A stretch of 24,620 nucleotides of DNA, taken from the NCBI GenBank assembly GCA_016933315.1, contig JAFGBE010000078.1, forward strand, positions 1 to 24,620. The letters are read 5' to 3'. The position numbers were made by a program, and so were the translations under genes. This DNA is from Candidatus Auribacterota bacterium (GTDB taxonomy: Bacteria; Auribacterota; UBA6266). Of this stretch, positions 1 through 6,458 are shown one piece after another; position 1 is the stretch's first letter; each line of letters begins with the position of its first letter. The notes under the pieces are model-generated. The model saw only the letters and a program-made list of their open reading frames with translations, had not been told where the DNA came from and did no database searches.

Positions 1-1
1 C

Positions 2-757
2 CATCCTTATAATGCCACTGATTTTTCTTCCGATTCCGAACTGGATGCTCTTGCCAACACCGCCGCGGCTTTTATCAAGAGGGATAAGAACAGAAAATGC
101 ATTCTTATGTGGTCCTTGTGGAATGATGCTCCATGGGGGTGGAGCGGGACGGATTCAGCCTTTAAAAACTATTCGTTCAAAACAGTAAATGATTTTTTGT
201 GCCGCCTTATAAAGAGCGTTAAAGAGGTTGATGACACGCATCCTGTGACCGCCGCGAATACTTTTGCCGAGGGTGCCCAGGACCTCGGAGCTGAAAAACT
301 GGATGTGCTGGGAATGAACTGCTATCTGGGACTTATAACCCACGGGAAAGAATTTTCGAAGTCAGATGCCCTGGAGAAAATAGCAGCCCTGAGGAACCTG
401 TCAAAAAAATATAACAAGCCTGTTTATATTTCGGAATGCGGTTACAGTACCTTCGACGTGAAAAATATCAATGACCAGGCTAAAATTATAGAAAAACAGC
501 TTAAAGCAGCGAAAAACAAGCTTGCCGGCATAACGGTTTTTGAATGGGCTGATGAGTGGTGGAAAGCCGGGCAGCCGACCGTCCATGATAACCATATAGA
601 AGAACATTGGGGAATATGCGACGGCTACAGGAATCCCAAGCCGGGTTATTATGCGGTTATGGAAGAATTTTCCGAAGTCAAGGCTAGCAAAAACGGTTCG
701 TTTAAAGACAGAGTTACACTTCAGGACCTGATTGATTCGAAGAACAACGGTGAATGA
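2..757 (+). CDS. Glycoside hydrolase, clan GH-A TIM barrel (5'-truncated)
   Basis: The reading frame is open from base 2, so the gene begins before the window; 251 codons remain. The visible part looks like the second half of a (beta/alpha)8 glycosidase barrel of the GH2/GH5 type. ILMWSLWND (125-127 is the Asp codon) sits where the strand-4 acid/base motif is expected. About 103 residues later VYISECGYST (Glu codon 434-436) matches the strand-7 nucleophile. EWADEWWKAG and EHWGICDG follow, then a C-terminal tail. The family hydrolyses or transfers beta-linked sugars; the substrate cannot be read here. The expected NE acid/base pair reads ND. No signal peptide can be judged because the N-terminus is missing. 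It ends 2 bp before the convergent stop of lptG. The fold class is fairly sure, the family number is not. Confidence 0.72.
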   Translation, partial: HPYNATDFSSDSELDALANTAAAFIKRDKNRKCILMWSLWNDAPWGWSGTDSAFKNYSFKTVNDFLCRLIKSVKEVDDTHPVTAANTFAEGAQDLGAEKLDVLGMNCYLGLITHGKEFSKSDALEKIAALRNLSKKYNKPVYISECGYSTFDVKNINDQAKIIEKQLKAAKNKLAGITVFEWADEWWKAGQPTVHDNHIEEHWGICDGYRNPKPGYYAVMEEFSEVKASKNGSFKDRVTLQDLIDSKNNGE

Positions 758-759
758 TG

Positions 760-1809
760 CTACCTGCGCACCTTTATAATGAAACCTATCCCTACGGCGG
801 AAAATATAATATGCGGCATCCATGCGGATAAGAGCGGATTTACCAACCCTTCCCTGCCCGCAGCGATGGAAACCTGGTAGATTATATAATATGAGAAGAA
901 GATTATCATGCTAGCTGCGATACCGGCGAAGGCTCCTCCCCGTTTTGTTATATTTATTGTGAACGGCACGGCAAGAAAGATGACGACGAGATTAATAAAA
1001 GGCAGGGACGTCTGATGATATTTATCGATATCTGACGAAAAGACCCCCGTATTGCCCATGCTTTTATACTGTATCACTTCCTCTCTGTCAATTCCTGTGT
1101 CGATTTCCATCCTCCGGAAGTTCTCTCCGGGATTTGCCTTGTCTAATTTGCCTTCCTCATTAAAATTCTCGTTTTCGCCATTGAATAGTATCCATTTTCC
1201 ACCTTCAATAATCCCTTTTTCAGCGTATATGCGCCTGCGGAGCACCTTCTCTTCTTTTTCAGCGAAGAAATATTTGATTTCCACCGTCTTCATTTCGGAG
1301 GTTGAAGTGTCGAATTTTTTTATATTGTACAGACATCTGTTTTTGTCATACAGAAAGATATTGGATATGATCCCGGCGGATTTTTGGGGTTCGCTGTTTT
1401 TATTCTGCATTTCCTGCATCATGAGAGAGTTTGAGTCCTGGACAAGATATTTATTGATGGAAAAGATGGCTAAAGTTATCAGGAGACCTATGAGAATAAA
1501 CGGAAGCAGTATCCTGAAAATGCTTATTCCGCTTGCCCTCATGGCGCTGATTTCATTGTGCATGCTTAAATTCCCGAGAGAGTATATGACAGCAAGCATA
1601 TTGGCTATGGGGGAGACTATCACTATTATCAGAGGTATGGAAAGTATGTATCTTTGAAGCATCTCATAAGGCGTGAATGAGCCGCTTTCAACATAATCTT
1701 CAAGGTTGGCAATGAGGTCCCTGATGATATAAAGGAGTATAAGTGTCAGCATACAGCAGATAAAGGGGAACAGAAATTTTTTTATAAGATACCTGTCTAA
1801 AATTCTCAT
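760..1809 (-). CDS. lptG: LPS export permease LptG (YjgP/YjgQ family)
   Basis: Inner-membrane subunit that, with LptF and the ATPase LptB, extracts lipopolysaccharide and feeds it to the periplasmic Lpt bridge. The 349-residue product starts MRILDRYLIKKFLFPF, the usual amphipathic start before transmembrane helix 1. A GNLSMHNEISAMRASG segment corresponds to the cytoplasmic coupling region. A periplasmic beta-jellyroll-like middle and three C-terminal membrane helices follow. I chose the ATG at 1809 because it overlaps the lptF stop in an ATGA arrangement; the frame stays open to 1944, but that would add about 45 residues unlike the family. The family repeats of LptF and LptG are similar, so the F/G split rests mainly on gene order. 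No terminator is visible before the convergent hydrolase gene. Confidence 0.87.
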   Translation of the reverse strand: MRILDRYLIKKFLFPFICCMLTLILLYIIRDLIANLEDYVESGSFTPYEMLQRYILSIPLIIVIVSPIANMLAVIYSLGNLSMHNEISAMRASGISIFRILLPFILIGLLITLAIFSINKYLVQDSNSLMMQEMQNKNSEPQKSAGIISNIFLYDKNRCLYNIKKFDTSTSEMKTVEIKYFFAEKEEKVLRRRIYAEKGIIEGGKWILFNGENENFNEEGKLDKANPGENFRRMEIDTGIDREEVIQYKSMGNTGVFSSDIDKYHQTSLPFINLVVIFLAVPFTINITKRGGAFAGIAASMIIFFSYYIIYQVSIAAGREGLVNPLLSAWMPHIIFSAVGIGFIIKVRR

Positions 1810-2906
1810 CGCCTGTTCATCCTGTAAAAAAGCACTATGCCCGTTATAAGCAGAGTTATGTTGGGGAGCCATGCTATATATTCGGGATATAAATGGGCTT
1901 CCTTGTCGAGAGCTTTCGCAAGTATTATGAAAGCGTAATAACATAAGGCAAGGCAGATCCCGAGAGCTATCCCTATGGTTTTTTCACTGCGGTGTGCTTT
2001 TATGCCGAGCGGTATTGCTATCAGAGTGAAGATAACACATGAGAATGATGTAGCTATTCTGGTGCTCAATTCGACTTTCAGCGGCGTGTTGTTTACCCCG
2101 TTTTTTTCATACTCGTTTATTTTTCTGGTTAGTTTTCCGAGCGGCATGTCGTTTGCGGACCGGGGGATATATTTGTCCTCCCGGGACGGGATATCGAATT
2201 CAAGATGGTAGTTTTCAAAGCTGAGGCGGAAAAATTTTTTAGGGTCTTCGGGGTTTGGGGCATCGATATTCCCTTCTTTAAGTTCGAGTTTTATCGTTCC
2301 TTCTTCGTCGTTGTATTCCATCTTGCCCTCTTTTGCGAAGATTGCCGTCGCGGGAGCGTCATTCTTGACTTCGAATATCATAAGGTTCTTAAGGGAATTT
2401 TCAGTTTTATCATCACAGTAGATGATATACGGGTGAAAGGCTTCGATAAATACGCCTTTTTCTATTAACTGCGCAGGGTTTATATTCCCTATCTCTCCTA
2501 TGTCTATTTTTTTGCTTTTCCTTATTACGTAATGGCATGAAGGGGAAATATAGCTGGAAACCACAAAACAGAATGTGCCTATCAGAAAAGCGGCCATAAA
2601 AAGAGGTTTTGATACATAAAAAAGGCTTAAGCCGGAGGATTTCATCGCCGTAATTTCATGGTTTGCAGATAGTTTCCCGAACAGGAAAAGAGAGGCAACC
2701 AGGCAGGCCAGAGGTATGGTATAAGTTAGAAGATAGGGGATTATATTGATTATCATCTTAATTACAAACGACAGCCTGAACCCTTTGATCAGGAGCTGAG
2801 TAAGCTCTATCAGGTTTCCTATAAGAAGGGCAAATGTAAATATAATGAGGACTGAAAGGAAATTCGTGAAAAAATCTTTAAGGATATATCTGCTTAAAAT
2901 TTTCAT
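1806..2906 (-). CDS. lptF: LPS export permease LptF (YjgP/YjgQ family)
   Basis: First gene of a two-gene lptF-lptG operon; the partner of LptG in the LptBFG transporter of the inner membrane. The 366-residue product starts MKILSRYILKDFFTNF. It has N-terminal helices to about residue 120, including the coupling-region motif ANHEITAMKSSGLS, then a periplasmic domain (about 125-265), then three C-terminal helices. The length matches the family. The start ATG at 2904-2906 has no clear Shine-Dalgarno sequence, and the likely -10 box lies only 11 nt upstream, so translation may begin on a nearly leaderless mRNA. The stop overlaps the lptG start by 4 nt, which suggests translational coupling. Presence of this pair implies an LPS-bearing outer membrane. 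Confidence 0.88.
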   Translation of the reverse strand: MKILSRYILKDFFTNFLSVLIIFTFALLIGNLIELTQLLIKGFRLSFVIKMIINIIPYLLTYTIPLACLVASLFLFGKLSANHEITAMKSSGLSLFYVSKPLFMAAFLIGTFCFVVSSYISPSCHYVIRKSKKIDIGEIGNINPAQLIEKGVFIEAFHPYIIYCDDKTENSLKNLMIFEVKNDAPATAIFAKEGKMEYNDEEGTIKLELKEGNIDAPNPEDPKKFFRLSFENYHLEFDIPSREDKYIPRSANDMPLGKLTRKINEYEKNGVNNTPLKVELSTRIATSFSCVIFTLIAIPLGIKAHRSEKTIGIALGICLALCYYAFIILAKALDKEAHLYPEYIAWLPNITLLITGIVLFYRMNRR

Positions 2907-2917
2907 AAGAGTCCAGA

Positions 2918-2947
2918 ATTATACTAATTATAACAATGCGCAATCAA
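2918..2947 (-). promoter_or_regulatory. Promoter for lptF-lptG
   Basis: On the minus strand, TTGATT (2947-2942), an 18-nt spacer and TATAAT (2923-2918) resemble a sigma-70 promoter. A second TATAAT lies at 2932-2927. Transcription from the first would start only about 5 nt before the lptF ATG, and from the second about 13 nt before it. Confidence 0.6.
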
Positions 2948-3007
2948 CTATTAAAATGCTTATCCTGTTTTCCAGTGTTGCTTTACACCCGTATATGACA
3001 TTTTATA

Positions 3008-3036
3008 TTGACAACCGCCATTTGCGCAAGTAACAT
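3008..3036 (+). promoter_or_regulatory. Promoter for tRNA-Val
   Basis: A perfect -35 TTGACA (3008-3013), a 17-nt spacer and TAACAT (3031-3036) lie just upstream of the tRNA. The start point would be near 3043, giving a roughly 13-nt 5' leader for RNase P to remove. A second pair just upstream, TTTACA-16-TATATT, ends at 3009 and may add to activity. The region is shared with the divergent lptF promoter. Confidence 0.6.
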
Positions 3037-3055
3037 AAACAACCGCTCGTAGTGA

Positions 3056-3132
3056 GGGCGATTAGCTCAGCTGGCTAGAGCGCTAGCTCGACACGCTAGA
3101 GGTCACTGGTTCGACTCCAGTATCGCCCACCA
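3056..3132 (+). tRNA. tRNA-Val (anticodon GAC), CCA encoded, C33
   Basis: A complete cloverleaf can be drawn. Acceptor GGGCGAT (3056-3062) pairs perfectly with ATCGCCC (3122-3128); discriminator A is at 3129 and CCA at 3130-3132. The D stem is GCTC/GAGC. The anticodon stem CTAGC (3083-3087) pairs with GCTAG (3095-3099) around the 7-nt loop TCGACAC. The variable region is AGGTC. The T arm is ACTGG/CCAGT with loop TTCGACT. The centre of the loop gives anticodon GAC (3090-3092), which reads valine GUC/GUU codons; A35, C36 and A73 fit valine identity. Position 33 (3089) is C instead of the almost universal U. All stems are perfect, so the gene does not look decayed. Confidence 0.93.
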
Positions 3133-3187
3133 TTTCGCTTCCGCTTGGAGTCGGGTGTTTCACTCGTGAAGCTTCGGTGGATGGGCG
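3124..3187 (+). other. Structured tRNA trailer that can pair with the tRNA 3' end
   Basis: The tRNA 3' end CGCCCACCA (3124-3132) is complementary to TGGATGGGCG (3178-3187) with one bulged A. Nested inside are GCTTC (3137-3141) with GAAGC (3168-3172), and CGGGTG (3152-3157) with CACTCG (3161-3166) around TTT. No T-run follows, so it is not a standard terminator. The inverted complementarity is seen directly; a role in tRNA processing or stability is inference. Confidence 0.5.
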
Positions 3188-3203
3188 AAAACAGTTGATT
3201 TAT

Positions 3204-3232
3204 TTGAAAAAACAGGGATAATAATTTATAAT
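3204..3232 (+). promoter_or_regulatory. Promoter for thrS
   Basis: TTGAAA (3204-3209), exactly 17 nt, then a perfect TATAAT (3227-3232) make a near-consensus sigma-70 promoter. The start point would be near 3239, leaving a roughly 65-nt leader before the thrS ATG. Confidence 0.75.
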
Positions 3233-3279
3233 ATACAAACAGATGTACGTTAGGCGAAAAATCCCAAAAAGGAGAAAAG

Positions 3280-3312
3280 TTGCTACTAGGGCGAGTAGTG
3301 TTTTATGAATAA
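3280..3312 (+). CDS. Possible 10-codon leader peptide overlapping the thrS start
   Basis: A strong Shine-Dalgarno, AAGGAG (3269-3274), lies 5 nt before a TTG at 3280 but about 30 nt before the thrS ATG. The TTG opens a 10-codon frame (MLLGRVVFYE) that stops with TAA at 3310-3312, overlapping the thrS start by 8 nt, so terminating ribosomes could restart on thrS. It has no threonine codons, so classic threonine attenuation is unlikely. A small hairpin, CTACT (3283-3287) with AGTAG (3294-3298), lies inside it. An alternative is that this hairpin brings the ribosome site closer to the thrS ATG. Confidence 0.3.
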   Translation: MLLGRVVFYE

Positions 3313-5050
3313 GTCCTCTTTGAAGTCCACCGGAGCTGATTTGGAAGCTCTTCGGCATAGTACCTCTCATGTAATGGCTCAAGCCGTGATGAAACTTTTT
3401 CCCGAAACCAAGCTGGCTATAGGTCCGGCTATTGAAGACGGTTTCTACTATGACTTTGAGATCGGGAGAAGCCTTACCCCTGAAGACCTGATAAAAATAG
3501 AGAAGGAAATGGCGCGGGAAATAGTGGCCGACCATAAATTCGAAAGTTATGAGCTTAGCAAACAGGAAGCGATAGAATATTTTAAAAAGCATAACCAGCC
3601 TTATAAAGTTGAACTGATAGAATCCCTGTCGGAAGATAAAGTATCGCTGTATAAACACGGCGGTTTTGTGGACCTTTGTAAAGGGCCTCACGTTAAATCA
3701 GCGGGCGAAATAAAAGCGTTCAAGCTTTTGAAAATCGCGGGTGCTTACTGGAGGGGCGATGAAAAGAACAAAATGCTCCAGAGGATTTACGGCACGGCGT
3801 TCCACAGCTCGAAGGAACTGGATGAATACCTTGAAAATCTGGAAGAAGCCAGGAAGAGGGACCACAGGAAGATAGGTAAAGACCTTGATTTATTCAGTAT
3901 ACAGGATTCAATAGGCCCCGGACTCGTGCTTTGGCATCCTAAGGGGGCTCTTATCAGGAAAGAGATAGAGGATTTCTGGAAAAATGAGCACCTTAAGGCC
4001 GGTTATGAGCTTGTCAACACCCCGCATATGGCTTTGCTGGATTTATGGCAGACAAGCGGTCATCTAGGTTTCTACAGGGACAATATGTTTGCTCCTATGG
4101 AAATAGATGAATTCAAGTATGAAATCAAGCCTATGAACTGCCCGTTTCATATTGCCATTTATAAAAACACAATGCACAGTTACAGGGATTTCCCAATAAG
4201 GTGGGCCGAACTCGGGACAGTTTACAGGTATGAAAGAAGAGGTGTGCTGCACGGTCTTATAAGAGTCCGCGGTTTTACACAGGATGATGCCCATATATTC
4301 TGCCTTGACTCGCAGCTGGAGTCCGAAATAATGAATATAATCGATTTTGTAATGCATATTCTTTCTACCTTCGGTTTCAAGAATTACGATGTGTGCCTTT
4401 CCACCAGGCCTGAAAAATATGTCGGGAGCGCTGAAAACTGGGACAAAGCCACCGGAGCGTTGAAAAAAGCCCTGGAGAAAAAGAAAATTCCGTATGAGGT
4501 TGACGCGGGCGAAGGCGTGTTCTACGGCCCCAAGATAGACATAAAGATTAAAGATGTTATGAAAAGGGCCCATCAATGCAGCACCATACAAGTTGATTTC
4601 AACCTCCCGGAAAGGTTTGATGTCAAGTATATAGGAGAAGATGGCAAGGAACACAGGCCGATAATGATACACAGGGCGCTTATGGGTTCTCTCGAGAGGT
4701 TTTTCGGCGTTCTTATAGAACACTATGGCGGAGCTTTCCCTCTTTGGCTTGCCCCTGTGCAGGTTGAAATAATAACCGTATCCGATAAACACAATGAGTA
4801 TGCGCTGAAAATAAAAGATGTTTTCTGCAGGAACGGATTGAGGGCTAACTTTAACATCAGGAATGAAAAAATGGGAGCTAAAATCAGGGAAGCCCAGATG
4901 CAGAAAACACCTTATATGGTTATAGTCGGCGATAGTGAAGTTGAGAAAAACCTTATCTCCTTCAGGGCGAGAAGCGGGGAGAAGCAAAATGATATAGGTC
5001 TGGACGATTTTATCGGTAAGCTTAAGGAAGAAATAAAGAATAAAAAATAG
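3305..5050 (+). CDS. thrS: Threonyl-tRNA synthetase lacking the TGS domain
   Basis: Charges tRNA-Thr in the cytoplasm and edits mischarged serine. The 581 residues begin directly in the editing domain: HSTSH (His18, His22) and DLCKGPH (Cys125, His129) are its active-site residues. The class II catalytic core follows, with zinc ligands Cys279 (MNCPFH), His330 (DDAH) and His456 (MIHRAL), motif 2 at RYERRGVLHG, and a C-terminal anticodon-binding domain from about 485. Every landmark is shifted by 55 residues from the E. coli enzyme, exactly what loss of the N-terminal TGS domain gives. An in-frame TAG at 3296-3298 rules out a longer N-terminus. No Shine-Dalgarno lies at normal distance from the ATG. 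The gene has its own promoter and ends inside the left edge of a repeat that precedes infC. Confidence 0.96.
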   Translation: MNKSSLKSTGADLEALRHSTSHVMAQAVMKLFPETKLAIGPAIEDGFYYDFEIGRSLTPEDLIKIEKEMAREIVADHKFESYELSKQEAIEYFKKHNQPYKVELIESLSEDKVSLYKHGGFVDLCKGPHVKSAGEIKAFKLLKIAGAYWRGDEKNKMLQRIYGTAFHSSKELDEYLENLEEARKRDHRKIGKDLDLFSIQDSIGPGLVLWHPKGALIRKEIEDFWKNEHLKAGYELVNTPHMALLDLWQTSGHLGFYRDNMFAPMEIDEFKYEIKPMNCPFHIAIYKNTMHSYRDFPIRWAELGTVYRYERRGVLHGLIRVRGFTQDDAHIFCLDSQLESEIMNIIDFVMHILSTFGFKNYDVCLSTRPEKYVGSAENWDKATGALKKALEKKKIPYEVDAGEGVFYGPKIDIKIKDVMKRAHQCSTIQVDFNLPERFDVKYIGEDGKEHRPIMIHRALMGSLERFFGVLIEHYGGAFPLWLAPVQVEIITVSDKHNEYALKIKDVFCRNGLRANFNIRNEKMGAKIREAQMQKTPYMVIVGDSEVEKNLISFRARSGEKQNDIGLDDFIGKLKEEIKNKK

Positions 5051-5122
5051 TTCAACAGTTTAGCAGTTCAGTGGTTTCGGTTTTAATTTTATATTTGTTG
5101 AAATCTGTTGAACTGCTGAACT
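5049..5122 (+). repeat. Dispersed palindromic repeat, copy 1 (upstream of infC)
   Basis: A 74-nt element. Its left arm (5049-5066) pairs with the right arm (5105-5122) over 18 positions with two G:U pairs and one mismatch, around a T-rich loop. Each arm is made of degenerate octamers: GTTCAACA, GTTTAGCA, GTTCAGTG on the left and CTGTTGAA, CTGCTGAA on the right. A homologous copy in the same orientation lies at 24241-24312. The infC ribosome site (5129-5135) begins 6 nt after the right arm, and the left end overlaps the thrS stop codon. Confidence 0.8.
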
Positions 5123-5128
5123 AAAAAC

Positions 5129-5144
5129 AAGGAGGTGTCCTATA
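5129..5144 (+). promoter_or_regulatory. infC ribosome site and AUA start codon
   Basis: AAGGAGG (5129-5135) is a full-strength Shine-Dalgarno. Six nt after it is ATA (5142-5144), in frame with IF-3 and opening the family-typical N-terminus NRDFIRVNEKIR. No ATG, GTG or TTG start lies at suitable spacing. AUU, AUC or AUA starts are known for infC and make IF-3 repress its own translation. Confidence 0.75.
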
Positions 5145-5660
5145 AACAGAGATTTCATCAGAGTAAACGAGAAAATTCGGGTTCCCGAAGTCCGCTTGAT
5201 AGATTATGACGGCAAACAGGTCGGTATTGTGAAGACCGATGAGGCGCGCAAGATTGCAGTATCAAGGAAATTGGATTTGGTCGAAGTTGCTTCAGCCGCG
5301 CAGCCGCCGGTGTGCCGAATAATGGATTTTGGGAAATATCGCTATGAACAGACAAAGAGAGAGAAACAGGCGAAGAAAAAGCAGCAATCCATAAAAATCA
5401 AGGAAATTAAGATAAGGCCGGGCATAGACAACCATGATTATATGGTCAAGGTCAAGCATCTGACGGAATTCCTTGAGAAGGGGTGCAAGGTTAAAATAAC
5501 ACTGATGTACAGGGGCAGGGAAATGTCCCATAAAGAAATGGGAAGGGGCTTGATTGACAGGCTGGTCGAGGATGTTAAGGGCTACGGAGCCGTTGAGATG
5601 AGACCCAAGGAGATGGGAAGGTTTGTAACAATGGTTATCGGGCCTACTAAGACTTCATAA
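5142..5660 (+). CDS. infC: Translation initiation factor IF-3
   Basis: Binds the 30S subunit, blocks premature joining of 50S and checks the start codon and initiator tRNA. The 172-residue product has the N-domain (NRDFIRVNEKIRVPEVRLID, then GIVKTDEARKIA), a lysine-rich linker helix (YEQTKREKQAKKKQQ, about 65-85) and the C-domain (IKIKEIKIRPGIDNHD and MYRGREMSHKEMG). The length matches the family. The start is the ATA at 5142, since the first ATG (5196) would delete conserved residues 1-18. The good ribosome site combined with a non-AUG start points to autoregulation by IF-3. It heads the classic infC-rpmI-rplT order. A dispersed repeat sits directly upstream. Confidence 0.93.
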   Translation: MNRDFIRVNEKIRVPEVRLIDYDGKQVGIVKTDEARKIAVSRKLDLVEVASAAQPPVCRIMDFGKYRYEQTKREKQAKKKQQSIKIKEIKIRPGIDNHDYMVKVKHLTEFLEKGCKVKITLMYRGREMSHKEMGRGLIDRLVEDVKGYGAVEMRPKEMGRFVTMVIGPTKTS

Positions 5661-5717
5661 AACTATTTTTAAAAAATTACTTGCCTTTTTCCGGAAAACA
5701 TATTATTCTGTAATGCT

Positions 5718-5747
5718 TTGAATGGTTTTTATAAGTACTTTTGTTAT
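5718..5747 (+). promoter_or_regulatory. Possible promoter for rpmI-rplT
   Basis: TTGAAT (5718-5723) and TGTTAT (5742-5747), spaced 18 nt, lie in the 122-nt gap between infC and rpmI. The -10 match is modest, so rpmI may instead be read from upstream of infC. Confidence 0.3.
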
Positions 5748-5782
5748 AAGACGTTGGATTTTATTGTATCGGAGGGAAGCAA

Positions 5783-5971
5783 ATGCCAAAGGTGAAATCG
5801 AAAAAATCTGCTGTTAAACGCTTTAAAAAGACAGCTAAAGGCAAGATTTTACATGCCAGGGCAAACGCCGGGCATTTAATGAGGAAAAAAAACAGCAGTA
5901 AAAGAAGGAAATTAAGAAGGTCTCACACGTTAGTTTCAAAAGAACAAGTGAAGATATCAAAGATGTTATAA
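5783..5971 (+). CDS. rpmI: 50S ribosomal protein L35
   Basis: A small, very basic 62-residue protein of the large subunit. MPKVKSKKSAVKRFKKTAKGKI is the family signature, followed by an HLMRKKNSSKRRKL segment and a basic tail. The length is near the usual 64-66 residues. The ribosome site GGAGGGA (5771-5777) lies at normal distance from the ATG. It stands between infC and rplT, 16 nt before rplT, as in most bacteria, and is presumably co-transcribed and subject to L20 feedback. That feedback is family knowledge; I did not derive a binding site. Confidence 0.96.
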   Translation: MPKVKSKKSAVKRFKKTAKGKILHARANAGHLMRKKNSSKRRKLRRSHTLVSKEQVKISKML

Positions 5972-5987
5972 ACCGGAGGAGATAGAA

Positions 5988-6344
5988 ATGCCAAGAACGA
6001 CAAATGCGCCAGTTACGCGAAAACGGCATAAAAAAGTTTTAAAGCGCGCTAAAGGTTTTGTAGGGGGCAGGAGCAGGCTTTTCAGGACCGCTAATGAAAC
6101 GGTGAAAAGAGCTCAAAGATTTGCTTTTAGAGATAGAAAAGCTAAAAAGAGGGCTTTCCGCTCGCTTTGGATAGTCAGGATTAATGCGGCCCTTGAAGAC
6201 GCCGGCCTTTCTTACAGCAAGTTTATAGCAGGCCTTAAGAAGGTAAAAGTCGAACTGGACAGGAAGATTATGGCTGAGATTGCGGCCAGTGACAGTAAAG
6301 CATTTAAAGAAATAGTGAAATTAGCTAAAAGTGGTTTAAAATAA
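5988..6344 (+). CDS. rplT: 50S ribosomal protein L20
   Basis: Binds 23S rRNA early in 50S assembly and in other bacteria represses the rpmI-rplT mRNA. The 118 residues have the standard layout: a long basic N-terminal extension (RKRHKKVLKRAKGFVGGRS, residues 11-29) and a globular C-domain with RSLWIVRINAALEDAGLSY. Length and start fit the family, and GGAGGAGA directly precedes the ATG. No strong terminator follows; about 170 nt of leader-like sequence separates it from pheS. Confidence 0.97.
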   Translation: MPRTTNAPVTRKRHKKVLKRAKGFVGGRSRLFRTANETVKRAQRFAFRDRKAKKRAFRSLWIVRINAALEDAGLSYSKFIAGLKKVKVELDRKIMAEIAASDSKAFKEIVKLAKSGLK

Positions 6345-6383
6345 GTTACACAGGATGGTTTGAAAAACAATGGCTCAGGCAAT

Positions 6384-6412
6384 TTGTTTAATAATATATA
6401 CAGTGTTAAATT
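6384..6412 (+). promoter_or_regulatory. Possible promoter for pheS-pheT
   Basis: TTGTTT (6384-6389), a 17-nt spacer and TAAATT (6407-6412) form a weak sigma-70-like pair in the rplT-pheS gap. A ribosome-site-like AAGGAG follows at 6418-6423, with no gene start close behind it. Confidence 0.3.
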
Positions 6413-6458
6413 ATCAAAAGGAGATAGTTTCTCGGTTCTCACACCCTTGATTTAATAT

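Noticed and set aside
1052..1657. 201-codon plus-strand frame inside lptG
   Set aside because: It is the reverse shadow of the LptG coding strand; its hydrophobic look mirrors the membrane protein.
1810..1944. Longer start for lptG
   Set aside because: It would overlap the conserved lptF 3' end by about 140 nt and add residues unlike the family. The ATGA overlap at 1806-1809 is the better start.
3133..3304. T-box or ThrRS operator in the thrS leader
   Set aside because: No T-box core motif and no tRNA-Thr anticodon-like loops were found in this leader; the leaders of pheS and hisS also lack a T-box.
4064..4987. 307-codon minus-strand frame inside thrS
   Set aside because: It runs antisense to conserved synthetase motifs and shows no family signature.
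5049..5122. CRISPR repeat
   Set aside because: Only single copies occur at two distant loci, with no spacers and no cas genes.
5196..5198. ATG as the infC start
   Set aside because: It would remove conserved N-terminal residues of IF-3 and has no ribosome site at suitable distance.
6424..6450. Eight-codon frame from an ATA directly after AAGGAG in the pheS leader
   Set aside because: The ATA touches the ribosome site with no spacer and the peptide has one Phe only; too weak to list as a gene.
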